A DNA stretch of 33,322 nucleotides from a virus, in IMG/VR virus record IMGVR_UViG_3300006846_000047, positions 1-33,322 of that record, one strand, 5' to 3'. Positions 1-6,823 of the stretch are shown here, piece after piece (position 1 is the first letter of the stretch; each line of letters starts with the position of its first letter). Under the pieces are notes generated by a model. It saw nothing but the letters and a program-made list of their open reading frames with translations, did no database searches and was not told where the DNA came from. The translations under genes and the position numbers were made by a program.

Positions 1-2
1 TG

Positions 3-335
3 GTGTGGCACATGGTTCAGTGCCGGATGATGATCGGCTTCCGGAACATGGGTCCGGAGATGATCGTGGAAGAAGAACTCAGCGTTATCCAGAAGGGAGT
101 CGGCCAGTTCCTCGATGAGCGTTACGGGGAGGAAGATGTCGACCTCTGCTTCGTAACCCATGAGGGGTTGTATCACGAAGATACTGACCCACACCCAGAA
201 GGCTGGGGTTACTCAGAAGACCAGATGTGGGAGATGATCCCTGGCGACACCAAGGAGGAGAAAAAGGCTAACGTTGAGCGGATGATGGAGGGCGAGAAGC
301 CTGAGTGGCCAGGAGAAAAGGATGACTCTGGTTAG
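3..335 (+). CDS. Acidic hypothetical protein, possibly 5'-truncated by the window edge
   Basis: The reading frame is open from the window edge to TAG at 333-335 (up to 110 aa). The first usable codon is GTG at position 3, so the true start may lie upstream. The product is acidic and Met/Glu-rich, with a middle section containing Asp, His and Trp (residues about 45-75) and a charged, hydrophilic C-terminus. I recognise no family. The next gene starts 14 nt before its stop, so it belongs to a rightward, translationally coupled operon of small phage genes. Frame and context are good; the start and function are unknown. Confidence 0.6.
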   Translation: MWHMVQCRMMIGFRNMGPEMIVEEELSVIQKGVGQFLDERYGEEDVDLCFVTHEGLYHEDTDPHPEGWGYSEDQMWEMIPGDTKEEKKANVERMMEGEKPEWPGEKDDSG

Positions 336-561
336 TTGGGAAGAGAAGCATGAGCGACGGGAGCTAATTCGCCGTGTGTCTGACTGCCTCGAGCGTGCCC
401 GTGAGTTATCAGAGCTTGCGGATATGCAACTCAGCTCGTACCGTGCCAGGTCGCTGCGTGACCTCGCATACGCATACCGCCGCCGGGCCAAGGAAGACGT
501 CAAGGCGACTCGAGACCGCCTCCGGAGAATTCGGTCGAGGGAGGCTGGAGCCATCTCGTAA
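322..561 (+). CDS. Small basic, Arg-rich hypothetical protein
   Basis: 79 aa, starting with ATG inside the end of the preceding gene (14-nt overlap) and preceded by an AGGAGAAAAGG Shine-Dalgarno region. The product is largely charged and looks alpha-helical: an amphipathic helix rich in Arg, Glu and Leu through most of its length, with a basic C-terminal third. This could suit nucleic-acid binding or oligomerisation, but no family is recognised. It is the last gene before a promoter region (562-670), so it probably closes the upstream transcription unit, although I see no terminator hairpin directly after it. Confidence 0.7.
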   Translation: MTLVSWEEKHERRELIRRVSDCLERARELSELADMQLSSYRARSLRDLAYAYRRRAKEDVKATRDRLRRIRSREAGAIS

Positions 562-566
562 CAATG

Positions 567-583
567 TTGTACCTTTTTGTGCC
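567..583 (+). promoter_or_regulatory. Upstream promoter element TTGTACCTTTTTGTGCC, copy 1
   Basis: This 17-bp element recurs identically at 6800-6816. In both places it ends exactly 7 nt before a GTGACA -35 hexamer. Conserved sequence and spacing at two promoters argue for a bound factor, either an activator or a repressor, or for an UP-like element. It is roughly dyadic around the T5 core (GTAC/GTGC flanks). The function is inferred. Confidence 0.6.
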
Positions 584-590
584 AGGGACG

Positions 591-619
591 GTGACATCGG
601 TTGACGGGTATGCGATCAT
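591..619 (+). promoter_or_regulatory. Promoter P1 (GTGACA - 17 bp - extended -10 TGC GATCAT)
   Basis: The -35-like GTGACA (591-596) and -10-like GATCAT (614-619) are separated by 17 bp, with a TG dinucleotide giving an extended -10. The -10 is a poor match alone, but the whole layout, including the upstream element at 567-583, matches P3 at 6824-6852. It would drive the operon from 677. A motif at 624-634 (CATGCGATGCG) sits at the predicted start of transcription. Confidence 0.5.
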
Positions 620-623
620 CAAT

Positions 624-634
624 CATGCGATGCG
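624..634 (+). promoter_or_regulatory. CATGCGATGCG motif at promoter P1 (putative operator)
   Basis: The motif lies just downstream of the P1 -10 box. It recurs as TATGCGATGCG at 2333-2343, just downstream of the P2 -10, and in reverse orientation at 8592-8602 downstream of the promoter of the second HTH gene. Placement over three putative start sites suggests a shared repressor site. The binding protein is unknown; the two HTH proteins at 7876-8148 and 8622-8870 are candidates. Confidence 0.4.
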
Positions 635-676
635 ATCAACCTCGTAACCGCAAAACCGCAAACGAAAGGGATGCAA

Positions 677-865
677 GTGTCACATAGCCACGATCACCTG
701 GAGCTCTCGGGGGAGGAACTGGAGGCTCGCAAAACTGAGCTTCGTCAACACCTCGACCAGCTCTTCCCGAATTACCCCGCCGAGCAAATCGACGAGGTCA
801 TCAACTCGACCGCGTTCCAATTCCGCCGCTGCTCCTGCGGCGACTGGGAGGTCAAGCTGGTATGA
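677..865 (+). CDS. Small hypothetical protein, His/Glu-rich with a CxC motif
   Basis: 62 aa from GTG 677. An in-frame ATG at 671 abuts the GAAAGGG ribosome site (664-670), too close to be used well. GTG 677 leaves a 6-nt gap, similar to other genes that carry the same leader box. The N-terminus is His/Ser-rich, the middle is an acidic helix, and the C-terminal part has a CSC sequence followed by a Trp-containing strand (residues about 50-62). First gene after promoter P1; it overlaps the next gene by 4 nt (ATGA). No family recognised. Confidence 0.65.
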   Translation: MSHSHDHLELSGEELEARKTELRQHLDQLFPNYPAEQIDEVINSTAFQFRRCSCGDWEVKLV

Positions 866-1104
866 AGGTCATCGAACGTCACGAGGAAGGGCGGTACAAA
901 GGCCGCCCCAAGGTCGTGGAGCTGACGGAGTTGGAACAACTCGTCTCCGAGCTCTACAACATCCAGCTCGACCAAGGGCACGGATGTCTCGAGGCGATGA
1001 TCGTCCTCCGAGGCGCCGAAATTCCGCCGGGGCTGCAATCCGACACTCCGGTCCTCAATCGGGTCCTCACACCCGAACTGGTTGATTGGCTGACAGGACC
1101 ATGA
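862..1104 (+). CDS. Hypothetical protein, 80 aa
   Basis: Starts at the ATGA overlap with the previous stop and ends in an ATGA overlap with the next gene. Both junctions indicate translational coupling. The N-terminal 20 residues are basic, followed by a Leu/Glu-rich helix (about 22-35) and a mixed C-terminus ending in a predicted short helix. No motif or family is recognised. It is part of the P1 operon of small, probably early genes. Confidence 0.7.
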   Translation: MKVIERHEEGRYKGRPKVVELTELEQLVSELYNIQLDQGHGCLEAMIVLRGAEIPPGLQSDTPVLNRVLTPELVDWLTGP

Positions 1105-1361
1105 GCATCAAATCCGACACCGAGAATGCCAACGTCTGGTGGCACTCGGGGAAACGACGGAAGCCCGGCGAATTGGGCAGCCGCGTTCAGGTGTGGGTTG
1201 GGACTTATCTCCAGGACAAAGTCTTCGCCCACACCAAGATCTCACAGCTGCGCCGGGGCAATCTGCACCTCTTCAAGGTGCCCTTTGTCCTGATCGCAAT
1301 CTGGCCACGCATCCCGCGTGAGCAGACTGAGCCCAGGGTAAGAGGAGGAAGGTTGCTGTGA
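1101..1361 (+). CDS. Basic hypothetical protein, 86 aa
   Basis: The start is taken at ATG 1101, which overlaps the upstream stop (ATGA); an in-frame ATG at 1086 lies deeper in the previous gene and is less likely. The product is basic and Trp/Arg-rich with alternating hydrophobic residues (about 27-70), suggesting a beta-rich fold, and its C-terminal tail is Arg/Gly-rich. It resembles the small nucleic-acid-binding-type proteins common in phage early regions, but no family is recognised. Its stop overlaps the GTG start of the next gene by 4 nt. Confidence 0.65.
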   Translation: MSIKSDTENANVWWHSGKRRKPGELGSRVQVWVGTYLQDKVFAHTKISQLRRGNLHLFKVPFVLIAIWPRIPREQTEPRVRGGRLL

Positions 1362-1795
1362 ACGCACAAGAGAAAGCTGAGGTCCTGGGTAACGCCAGGC
1401 TGGCAATGCTCAAGGAGATCGGCAAGGCCTGGGAAGCTGACTTCCTGGACGAAGCCATCTCAGACATTGCCGAGGAAGCCCTGCTCAAGGTCGGCACGAG
1501 TGACCCGACCAAGCTGGACGGCATGGAGGAGCATTATGCGGAAGTTCAAAAGTTCTGCGACGAGGTGAAGAAGCAGTTCGCCCTGGAGCAGATCGGAACG
1601 ACCTTCGTCTACGTGGCCTTCGATCCCATCTATGGGACTCACGTCGAGCTCTTCTCCGAGCGCCCTCGCACACAGAGCCACGGCGATCCCTCAGACCCCG
1701 AGAATTGGGGCAAGTGGTACAGGGTGTACGAGGGGAACATCAACGGAGGCGACTCAATCCAGGTCGACGCGCTTGGGAAGGACTTGTTCAGCTGA
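1358..1795 (+). CDS. Hypothetical protein, 145 aa
   Basis: GTG start at 1358, with a strong AGAGGAGGAAGG ribosome site ending 7-10 nt upstream. The first 80 residues are acidic and look helical. The second half is richer in aromatic and beta-forming residues, with a Tyr/Asp/Gly-rich C-terminus. No catalytic motif is recognised. The stop TGA (1793-1795) shares one base with the ATG of the next gene, so the two are coupled. Confidence 0.75.
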   Translation: MNAQEKAEVLGNARLAMLKEIGKAWEADFLDEAISDIAEEALLKVGTSDPTKLDGMEEHYAEVQKFCDEVKKQFALEQIGTTFVYVAFDPIYGTHVELFSERPRTQSHGDPSDPENWGKWYRVYEGNINGGDSIQVDALGKDLFS

Positions 1796-2223
1796 TGGTG
1801 TTTCGTTGCTGGAGCTGCGGCTGCCACTTCTCGGATGGACCACCTCCTCTCGAGGCTCTGAGTCCCGTCCAAGCCGAGGTCGTTGGATCGGGTTATCGAG
1901 GTGATCCTGGGTTCATTCTCTGTGAGCAGCTCAAGAACATGAGCGTCTACAACTTCTGCTCGGTCTGCGTCCGCTTCGTGCACCTCCAGCGGGTGTGGGA
2001 AGACGACCTGGAGCATATCTTCATCCACCCCGACCAGCGACCCAAGCGGACTGATCCTGAGGGGAATCCCAGCTGCACGTGTGGCTTTGTTTACGAAGTG
2101 CCCGACGTAGCTTATGGGAGCTGGCGGTGGATATGGATAAATCGTGCCACGCGGTTGCATCGGGCACGAGAGCTGGGGCAGCCCTTCGATGACACTGACA
2201 TCAACCTCATGTCCGAGGTCTGA
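1795..2223 (+). CDS. Cys-rich zinc-binding-type hypothetical protein, 142 aa
   Basis: The start is ATG 1795 (TGATG junction with the previous gene). The frame is open further upstream, but that part lies inside the preceding gene. Cysteines occur as CWSCGC (residues 5-10), FCSVC (about 55-59) and CTCG (about 94-97), with several His nearby, suggesting one or two structural zinc sites. Trp and Arg are abundant in the C-terminal third. No specific zinc-finger family can be named. Last gene of the P1 operon before promoter P2. Confidence 0.75.
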   Translation: MVFRCWSCGCHFSDGPPPLEALSPVQAEVVGSGYRGDPGFILCEQLKNMSVYNFCSVCVRFVHLQRVWEDDLEHIFIHPDQRPKRTDPEGNPSCTCGFVYEVPDVAYGSWRWIWINRATRLHRARELGQPFDDTDINLMSEV

Positions 2224-2298
2224 TGGCACCGAGCGGCGCCACCGCCGGTTGCCCGGAGTCCGCGGGGAACAAAAATCAAACAAATGGTTCCCAAAGGG

Positions 2299-2327
2299 GT
2301 GACTTTGGTGACTGGGTTTGATATGAT
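2299..2327 (+). promoter_or_regulatory. Promoter P2 (GTGACT - 17 bp - TGA TATGAT)
   Basis: GTGACT (2299-2304) and TATGAT (2322-2327) are 17 bp apart, with TGA before the -10 (extended -10). The GGTTTGATATGAT core closely matches P3 (6824-6852) and resembles P4 (7808-7836). The 173-nt gap 2224-2396 otherwise contains only the TATGCGATGCG motif (2333-2343) and the ribosome site of the next gene. Confidence 0.65.
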
Positions 2328-2396
2328 TGCGGTATGCGATGCGATACTGCAAAACCCCAAACCCAATGCACCGCATGGACTGAAGGGATGCAAACC

Positions 2397-2582
2397 ATGC
2401 ACGGCTTACTAACTGTCGAGCTGATCGAGGATGAGGAGACCATTCGGCTCATCATCCACCGCAGGGACCGCGAACCCGAGACCCTCTTCCTCGACGCGGA
2501 TGACACATCCTGGGAACTCACTTTCCACGATGATCTCTCCGTCTGCGAACTCCGCACCTCTACGAACGGGGACTTCCGATGA
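2397..2582 (+). CDS. Small acidic hypothetical protein, 61 aa
   Basis: ATG 2397 lies 9 nt after GAAGGG (2382-2387), the same leader arrangement seen at 664, 6895 and 8607. An in-frame ATG at 2334 would sit at the promoter's transcription start, so it is rejected. The product is acidic (Glu/Asp-rich) with alternating hydrophobic residues, suggesting a small beta-sheet fold. First gene of the P2 operon; it overlaps the next gene by ATGA. No family recognised. Confidence 0.65.
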   Translation: MHGLLTVELIEDEETIRLIIHRRDREPETLFLDADDTSWELTFHDDLSVCELRTSTNGDFR

Positions 2583-3247
2583 GAATCCGCTCCGACAACG
2601 ATCGCCACACCCTGCTGCTTCACGACATGCACCAGGAATACACGGGCGACTTCGGCAATCACAACTCCAACTTCGAATCCACCAAGCCGGCGAACTCGAC
2701 GATCTGGGGCGACTGCGAACTCTTCTGGGACAGCTATGGGGTCTCACACACGCTCGCCGAGTTGCGAGGGGTTACCGAAGACCAGGGGAATACGCTGGCC
2801 CTCTCGGTGATTCGGACCATGCTCCCCGCTGAGTTCATTGACCGTGAGGGAGGCCCCGATGCGGTCACTGGGGTCTGGAGGCTGACCGGATCAATCGCCT
2901 TCCTGGAGATGAAGTTCCTCCAGTTGAAGGAAGCCCTCGATGTTGACTATGTCTCCGGGGACGACGACGCCTTCGATTACTGGCCCAACACGATGGACAT
3001 GCTCTGGGACTTCGCCCTCGACCTCGATGCGCTGACTCAGACCAAGCTCCACACAGGCCAGGTACACGAAGTAGCACGCAAGGTCTTCGAGGGGACGATC
3101 AACCGACGCTACTATGACGATCGGCCCAATACCGCCGAGGAGATCGCTGAGCAACGCGAGCTCTTCCTCCAGGAATGGGGGCTCAACTACCCCGATGGGG
3201 AGAATGAGTCCTGGAATTCCTGGTACTTGAAGGAGAATCAGGCATGA
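2579..3247 (+). CDS. Acidic hypothetical protein, 222 aa
   Basis: Starts at the ATGA overlap with the previous gene and ends in an ATGA overlap with the next. It is one of the largest proteins of the left arm. It is acidic, with many Asn, Asp and Trp residues, a central hydrophobic section (about 95-125) and a mixed helical second half. No zinc, nucleotide-binding or nuclease motif is visible. The coupling suggests it is made together with its two downstream neighbours. Confidence 0.75.
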   Translation: MRIRSDNDRHTLLLHDMHQEYTGDFGNHNSNFESTKPANSTIWGDCELFWDSYGVSHTLAELRGVTEDQGNTLALSVIRTMLPAEFIDREGGPDAVTGVWRLTGSIAFLEMKFLQLKEALDVDYVSGDDDAFDYWPNTMDMLWDFALDLDALTQTKLHTGQVHEVARKVFEGTINRRYYDDRPNTAEEIAEQRELFLQEWGLNYPDGENESWNSWYLKENQA

Positions 3248-3636
3248 CAGCCGAACAGGACTACATCATCAACAAGCTCTCGGTACGCGAGGAGGTCGAG
3301 GAAAACCTGCTCTCCTTCTTCGACGAGGTCGACGACTGGGCTGCTGATGTCACTCAGGACTTCCAGCGAGTTCCCTGGGGCGATCAGGACGTGCGGCTCT
3401 GGGCGCTTGGGTTCTACTTCGATCCCGAACGACAGAGGGAGGCCGACGACTGGGACCTCTGCGAAATGACCGAGGCTCCGATCATCGACTTGGTCCGCTA
3501 CTTCGAGGAACTCGGCTTGACCAAGGACACGATCCAGCCCGACCGCACCATCGAACGCAGCATCACCGATCTACCCACTGTGTGGGAGGGCCTCAAGGCC
3601 GCCTGCACCCGCCTCGCTGAAGGGGACTCTACATGA
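3244..3636 (+). CDS. Acidic hypothetical protein, 130 aa
   Basis: 4-nt overlaps (ATGA) on both sides. The product is strongly acidic and helix-prone, rich in Glu, Asp, Trp and Phe. Its character resembles the preceding 222-aa protein, and the two could be partners. No family recognised. DNA-mimic or anti-host proteins of phages are often this acidic, but nothing in the sequence proves that role here. Confidence 0.7.
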   Translation: MTAEQDYIINKLSVREEVEENLLSFFDEVDDWAADVTQDFQRVPWGDQDVRLWALGFYFDPERQREADDWDLCEMTEAPIIDLVRYFEELGLTKDTIQPDRTIERSITDLPTVWEGLKAACTRLAEGDST

Positions 3637-3827
3637 AATCCGCATACTTCGACTACGGGCGTTGCCTCACCACACCCAATGACGGGAAGCCGGCGTACCG
3701 TGCTCTCCGACACCGGGGCACCGTCCAACGCATGCTCTGGATCGGTGGGTGGTGGTTCTGCCTGCGGAATCGCAAATCCGCCCAGGCGGTCAAGGCTGCC
3801 CAGAAGAAAAGGATCAACAATGCCTAA
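3633..3827 (+). CDS. Small basic hypothetical protein, 64 aa
   Basis: Starts at the ATGA overlap with the acidic gene upstream. Basic, with a central aromatic stretch (about 34-44, with Met/Trp/Ile/Gly/Phe) and a Lys/Ala-rich C-terminus. The hydrophobic stretch is short for a membrane segment. The pairing of an acidic protein with a following basic one is notable, but no function is recognised. Its last 8 nt overlap the next gene. Confidence 0.6.
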   Translation: MKSAYFDYGRCLTTPNDGKPAYRALRHRGTVQRMLWIGGWWFCLRNRKSAQAVKAAQKKRINNA

Positions 3828-4098
3828 GGCCCCGTTCGACAACGAGCACATCGAGGTGGAGGGCCTGGAGGGCAAACGCTGCCGCATCCACTACCTCCAG
3901 CCGGGCCAGAAGCTGCCCCGAGAACTGATCGGGGTCGTGCTGGGAACCTCTGACATCTGGCCCGAGCGACTCTCCATCTCCCTCCGACCCAAGGCCGGAA
4001 CCACTGAACTGAAGTTCGAGTGGATCCTCGGGATGTGGATCACCGAGGCACCGATCAAGTTGCCCGAGCCGATCAAGGCCGAACGGAGGGTGTACTGA
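3820..4098 (+). CDS. Hypothetical protein, 92 aa
   Basis: The start is set at ATG 3820, preceded by AAAAGGA; longer in-frame starts lie fully within the previous gene. The product is mixed alpha/beta, with a Leu/Pro/Gly-rich middle and a basic C-terminus. The first half resembles small beta-barrel proteins in residue pattern only. Part of the P2 operon, one nt before the next gene's start. No family recognised. Confidence 0.65.
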   Translation: MPKAPFDNEHIEVEGLEGKRCRIHYLQPGQKLPRELIGVVLGTSDIWPERLSISLRPKAGTTELKFEWILGMWITEAPIKLPEPIKAERRVY

Positions 4099-4099
4099 G

Positions 4100-4399
4100 A
4101 TGGCGTTCCCAGGCCCTTACGCCCGCATCATCCGCAACGACGAAGGAGAGCCGATGGGGTGGGAGAACGACTACCCGCCCGACTACTGGCCTCCCGAGGA
4201 GGTCGACCCCGGATGGGGCCCCGAGGATGACAAGTTCGACTACTGCGTCGAGCTCATGATCGAGAGAGAAGGTCGGGACGACGACTGCCTCTACCACTTC
4301 TGGAAGGCTCACCCCGAGCTCGACAACATCGAGGCCGCGTATGCGGCATGGAAGCAGCAGTCACGGAGTGACTCTGGAAGGGAGAACCCCGATGGGTGA
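4100..4399 (+). CDS. Acidic hypothetical protein, 99 aa
   Basis: ATG 4100 follows the previous stop directly. The N-terminal half is very rich in Pro, Trp, Asp and Glu; the second half is helical, with several Cys/His (DDDCLYHFW around residue 55). The DNA at 4335-4400 encodes the C-terminus and then the next start, with an 8-nt overlap. No recognised family; composition suggests a small, soluble, non-enzymatic protein. Confidence 0.65.
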   Translation: MAFPGPYARIIRNDEGEPMGWENDYPPDYWPPEEVDPGWGPEDDKFDYCVELMIEREGRDDDCLYHFWKAHPELDNIEAAYAAWKQQSRSDSGRENPDG

Positions 4400-4961
4400 T
4401 GGATATACCTGGCAGGAAGTCAACCGACCAGAGCTGGGGGTCAGTCCGCCCAAGATTGACGAGACCGACCAAGCCCAGCTGACCAACGCCTGGTTCGGCC
4501 GCCACCCGGGGATGCCCGACGACGAGAAGCTACAACACACCTTCGACACCATCAACCGCATCCTCGAGGCCCGACACACGACCAACCTCAACCGGATCGT
4601 GTGGCACGCGGGAGATCCCTGCGGGGATGAGCCTCGCTGGGTGGAGGAGATCAAGCAGGACGGAGGCCACTTCCTCGCCATCTGCCCCGATTGCTCGAGG
4701 GACTTCATCCCAACCCGGGAGGCCTACCAAGGCCGCAACTTCATGGGTGCTCCCCTCTACCAGCACTGGGGCTACGAAAGTTACCGAGGCTGGACGGAAT
4801 GCCACCGCCCCGCAATCCTCGAAACCTTATGGGCCGTGCGAGGTGCTGCGAAGAAGCTAGATAAGTGGCACCCGGCATTCATCAAGAACCGACACACCGG
4901 CCTCTGGCGCAAGATCGACAACACCAACCTGGCAACCGACGGAAGGGATACCAATGGCTGA
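4392..4961 (+). CDS. Hypothetical protein with a possible Cys/His metal site, 189 aa
   Basis: ATG 4392 is preceded by GGAAGGGAGAA and overlaps the previous gene by 8 nt. A central segment contains C-G-D-E-P-R-W (about 76-82), then CPDC (about 101-104) with His residues between and after, suggesting a zinc site. The C-terminal third is rich in Trp, Tyr and His (about 125-175). Not recognised as a known nuclease. It overlaps the following gene by 8 nt. Confidence 0.7.
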   Translation: MGDGYTWQEVNRPELGVSPPKIDETDQAQLTNAWFGRHPGMPDDEKLQHTFDTINRILEARHTTNLNRIVWHAGDPCGDEPRWVEEIKQDGGHFLAICPDCSRDFIPTREAYQGRNFMGAPLYQHWGYESYRGWTECHRPAILETLWAVRGAAKKLDKWHPAFIKNRHTGLWRKIDNTNLATDGRDTNG

Positions 4962-5337
4962 GAAGCAGCTAAGCATGAGGGAGCAAGGCCAACTGGCCGG
5001 AAGGCGGAGGGAGGTGGGGGACAAGCTCGGGTGGCTCAATGAGCTCCGAGCAGGCATGACCATGGAGGAACTGGATGAGGTGGACAAGGTCCTCAACACC
5101 AGCCTCCAAGTGACTGCCCGAGGGGCTCGGGAAGAAATCGAACGCTTCGCCCACCTTCTCCTCCGAGCCGCAGGCCGCCACCCCATCGACGAGGGGAAGG
5201 GTTACGACATGGACAACGCCACCGTCACGCGGTTTCTGACCATGATCCGACCCTCGATGCGATCCATCCTGCAGGTAACGGGCACCCTCAATTGGCCCCT
5301 GCCCGCTTGCGAGGATGACTCAGCGGGCGACGGGTAG
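4954..5337 (+). CDS. Helical hypothetical protein, 127 aa
   Basis: ATG 4954 overlaps the previous stop by 8 nt, with GGAAGGG upstream. The product looks all-helical: Met/Glu/Arg/Leu-rich amphipathic helices across residues 1-80, then a shorter C-terminal region. It could be a small oligomeric or DNA-associated protein. No family recognised. This ends the run of tightly overlapping genes; a 76-nt gap follows. Confidence 0.7.
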   Translation: MAEKQLSMREQGQLAGRRREVGDKLGWLNELRAGMTMEELDEVDKVLNTSLQVTARGAREEIERFAHLLLRAAGRHPIDEGKGYDMDNATVTRFLTMIRPSMRSILQVTGTLNWPLPACEDDSAGDG

Positions 5338-5384
5338 GCTACCTGGGGAATCCGGGAAATGCGTGCGTGGGGGCGAATAGGGTG

Positions 5385-5417
5385 ATGATGAAACCGAACG
5401 AGAGGGACAAACCGTGA
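5385..5417 (+). CDS. Possible 10-aa leader peptide
   Basis: A tiny frame, ATG ATG AAA CCG ... CCG TGA, sits in the 76-nt gap after a GGGTG ribosome-like site. Its stop overlaps the GTG start at 5414 in the GTGA arrangement used throughout this genome. It may serve for translational coupling rather than make a functional peptide. It could be coincidental, so confidence is low. Confidence 0.25.
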   Translation: MMKPNERDKP

Positions 5418-5611
5418 GGGACGGACGGGACATGAACACGGGATGGTTCACCCGCAGGGACGATGGGTCTCGAGGGCGCTGGACGTGGAGTTGGACCAAC
5501 TGGACCTTCGGCGTCTGGTGGTACACAACTTCCATCAAGAAGATCAAACTCTTCGGGCTCGACCTGGGGCCTCTAGAATACGTCAGGCGCAGACCGAATA
5601 GAAGGGACTGA
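5414..5611 (+). CDS. Small Trp-rich hypothetical protein, 65 aa
   Basis: GTG 5414 follows GAGAGGGA with good spacing; an in-frame ATG at 5432 is an alternative. The product is basic and very rich in Trp (about 7 in 65 residues), with the pattern GRWTWSWTNW near residue 22-31 and a basic C-terminus. The aromatic stretch is not hydrophobic enough for a convincing transmembrane helix. No family recognised. Followed three nt later by the next small gene. Confidence 0.55.
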   Translation: MRDGRDMNTGWFTRRDDGSRGRWTWSWTNWTFGVWWYTTSIKKIKLFGLDLGPLEYVRRRPNRRD

Positions 5612-5614
5612 CCG

Positions 5615-5737
5615 ATGGGAGACCTCATATGGGTATGGTGGGCCTGCCCATCTTGCCCGGTAGATGAAGACAAGCCCGGTAAGTGTGGGGTCTGCGGAAG
5701 GGACCTCGTGAGAAAGACAAAGAAGAGGAAGGGATAA
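5615..5737 (+). CDS. Small zinc-ribbon protein, 40 aa
   Basis: ATG 5615, preceded by GAAGGGACTGACCG, runs to TAA at 5735-5737. The product has an N-terminal Trp-rich stretch, then CPSC and CGVC pairs (residues about 11-14 and 24-27) separated by an acidic linker, and a Lys/Arg-rich tail. Two CxxC knuckles in 40 residues are typical of a minimal zinc ribbon; the basic tail would suit nucleic acid. The role is inference. Confidence 0.65.
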   Translation: MGDLIWVWWACPSCPVDEDKPGKCGVCGRDLVRKTKKRKG

Positions 5738-5744
5738 ACTGAGG

Positions 5745-6101
5745 ATGCCAGTACGCCGAACAACCATCCGCCACGACCAGATACGTAGGTATCTGACGGG
5801 TGTGGAAATCCTGCCGGATGAGCACACCAGCCTGGACCTACACATCTCCGACCTGCTCAACGCGGTGAGAGTCCCCGCCATTGGGCCTCAAGAGTATACG
5901 GTCGAGAAGATCGTGGTCCATTACACCGACGGGCGACAGATAACCTACGAGAGAATGGGCCTACCTGAGGGACTCTCGGGCAGGGAGCGACAAATTTGGA
6001 AGCGGGACCATTTTCACGAGATCTACGGTGCGGGCCCGGGGCCACTTACCGACGGTATCTTCCCGGATGCGAACGGGGGAGCCGATCCTAAAGAAAGTTG
6101 A
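5745..6101 (+). CDS. Hypothetical protein, 118 aa
   Basis: ATG 5745 with GAGG just upstream. The N-terminal half alternates charged and hydrophobic residues (beta-strand-like, with a central VHYTDGRQITYERM-type hairpin). The C-terminal part is Gly/Pro/Asp-rich and probably flexible. Last gene before an 800-nt stretch without convincing genes. No family recognised. Confidence 0.65.
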   Translation: MPVRRTTIRHDQIRRYLTGVEILPDEHTSLDLHISDLLNAVRVPAIGPQEYTVEKIVVHYTDGRQITYERMGLPEGLSGRERQIWKRDHFHEIYGAGPGPLTDGIFPDANGGADPKES

Positions 6102-6237
6102 TCGGGTCGAGTCAGGGACGTGAGTGGGGGAGTTAAGTCGGGGAGAGTGAGCCGACGTGAGTGCCAACTGCATGGATACTCGTGCCGACATACCTGATGA
6201 GTGAGAGGGGCATCGCTGACGCAAGGTGAGTTAGAGC

Positions 6238-6284
6238 TGAGTGAGTGAGTGATAGCTATTTATAGCATCACGCTCACTCACTCA
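6238..6284 (+). repeat. GAGT-armed long hairpin, copy 1
   Basis: TGAGTGAGTGAG (6238-6249) pairs perfectly with CTCACTCACTCA (6273-6284). Inside, TGAT (6250-6253) pairs with ATCA (6267-6270) and GCTA (6255-6258) with TAGC (6263-6266), around a TTTA loop. That gives 20 bp with a CG bulge and an A bulge. The same 12-bp arms and overall architecture recur at 29449-29503. It has no U-tract, so a classical terminator is unlikely; an RNA processing site, a mRNA 3'-end stabiliser or a protein target is possible. Confidence 0.75.
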
Positions 6285-6723
6285 CTCACTCGCACCGATG
6301 CTTGGGGGCTTTTGGGTTGGGATTGATGAAAGGATGGGATGATGAGATTGGGATGATGGGTTAGGGATGAACAAAAAGTTGGGAAGAGAAGAAGTGGGCC
6401 GGGTCTTGGTCGTGGGGGGCGACTGAGGCCCGGCTTACTCGTGTGTAGGTGGGTAGACGGGTGACCGGTACGTGGGATGAGGAAAAGGACCGGTTGGTTG
6501 GATACGCGGCTGGGAAGAAACTTGAAGGTTATGCGAACGGGGACGGGTGAAACTTCCGGGAACGCTCGGAGCGGAACGAACGCGGCGAGAACGTTGTTCA
6601 GAGCTGCTGCCATTTGGGATGGGACGGACCGTGACCCGGTACTTCCGACTCCGAGCCAGAGCCGAGACTCCAGCCGGGTACCTTCCGCCGCCAACCAGAA
6701 CCGATGATCCGGTGGTGGCGCCA
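6285..6723. other. Apparently non-coding G-run region
   Basis: No gene can be supported in 6102-6909 apart from the elements listed. From 6304 to 6418 the + strand has about eleven runs of three or more G in 115 nt, in a loosely repeating GATGGGATGA-like context, giving G-quadruplex potential. The rest (6419-6723) is GC-rich. Short frames exist on both strands but lack ribosome sites and plausible composition. It may be a long untranslated region or a structured RNA. Confidence 0.4.
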
Positions 6724-6789
6724 TGCGGCCGCCTCGGACCGAGCGATGGACCGGTGCGGTCCGCTACAGGAAACCGCGGACGGGCCGCA
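6724..6789 (+). ncRNA. Possible branched RNA/DNA fold upstream of P3
   Basis: A perfect 7-bp closing stem (TGCGGCC 6724-6730 with GGCCGCA 6783-6789) encloses two small hairpins: CTCG/CGAG at 6733-6743 and GGACCG-GTG-CGGTCC at 6748-6762. The closed element is 66 nt, close to tRNA size, but there is no T-loop and no recognisable anticodon arm, so I do not call it a tRNA. It ends 10 nt before the conserved element at 6800. A chance fold in GC-rich DNA remains possible. Confidence 0.35.
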
Positions 6790-6799
6790 GGGAAACATT

Positions 6800-6816
6800 T
6801 TGTACCTTTTTGTGCC
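6800..6816 (+). promoter_or_regulatory. Upstream promoter element TTGTACCTTTTTGTGCC, copy 2
   Basis: Identical over 17 bp to 567-583 and again 7 nt before a GTGACA -35 box; the nearby GACG before the -35 is shared too. See copy 1 for interpretation. Confidence 0.6.
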
Positions 6817-6823
6817 TGAGACG

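Noticed and set aside
6724-6789. tRNA gene
   Set aside because: A 7-bp closing stem and two inner hairpins give a tRNA-like size, but there is no TTC-type loop, no anticodon arm of 5+7 and no CCA context.
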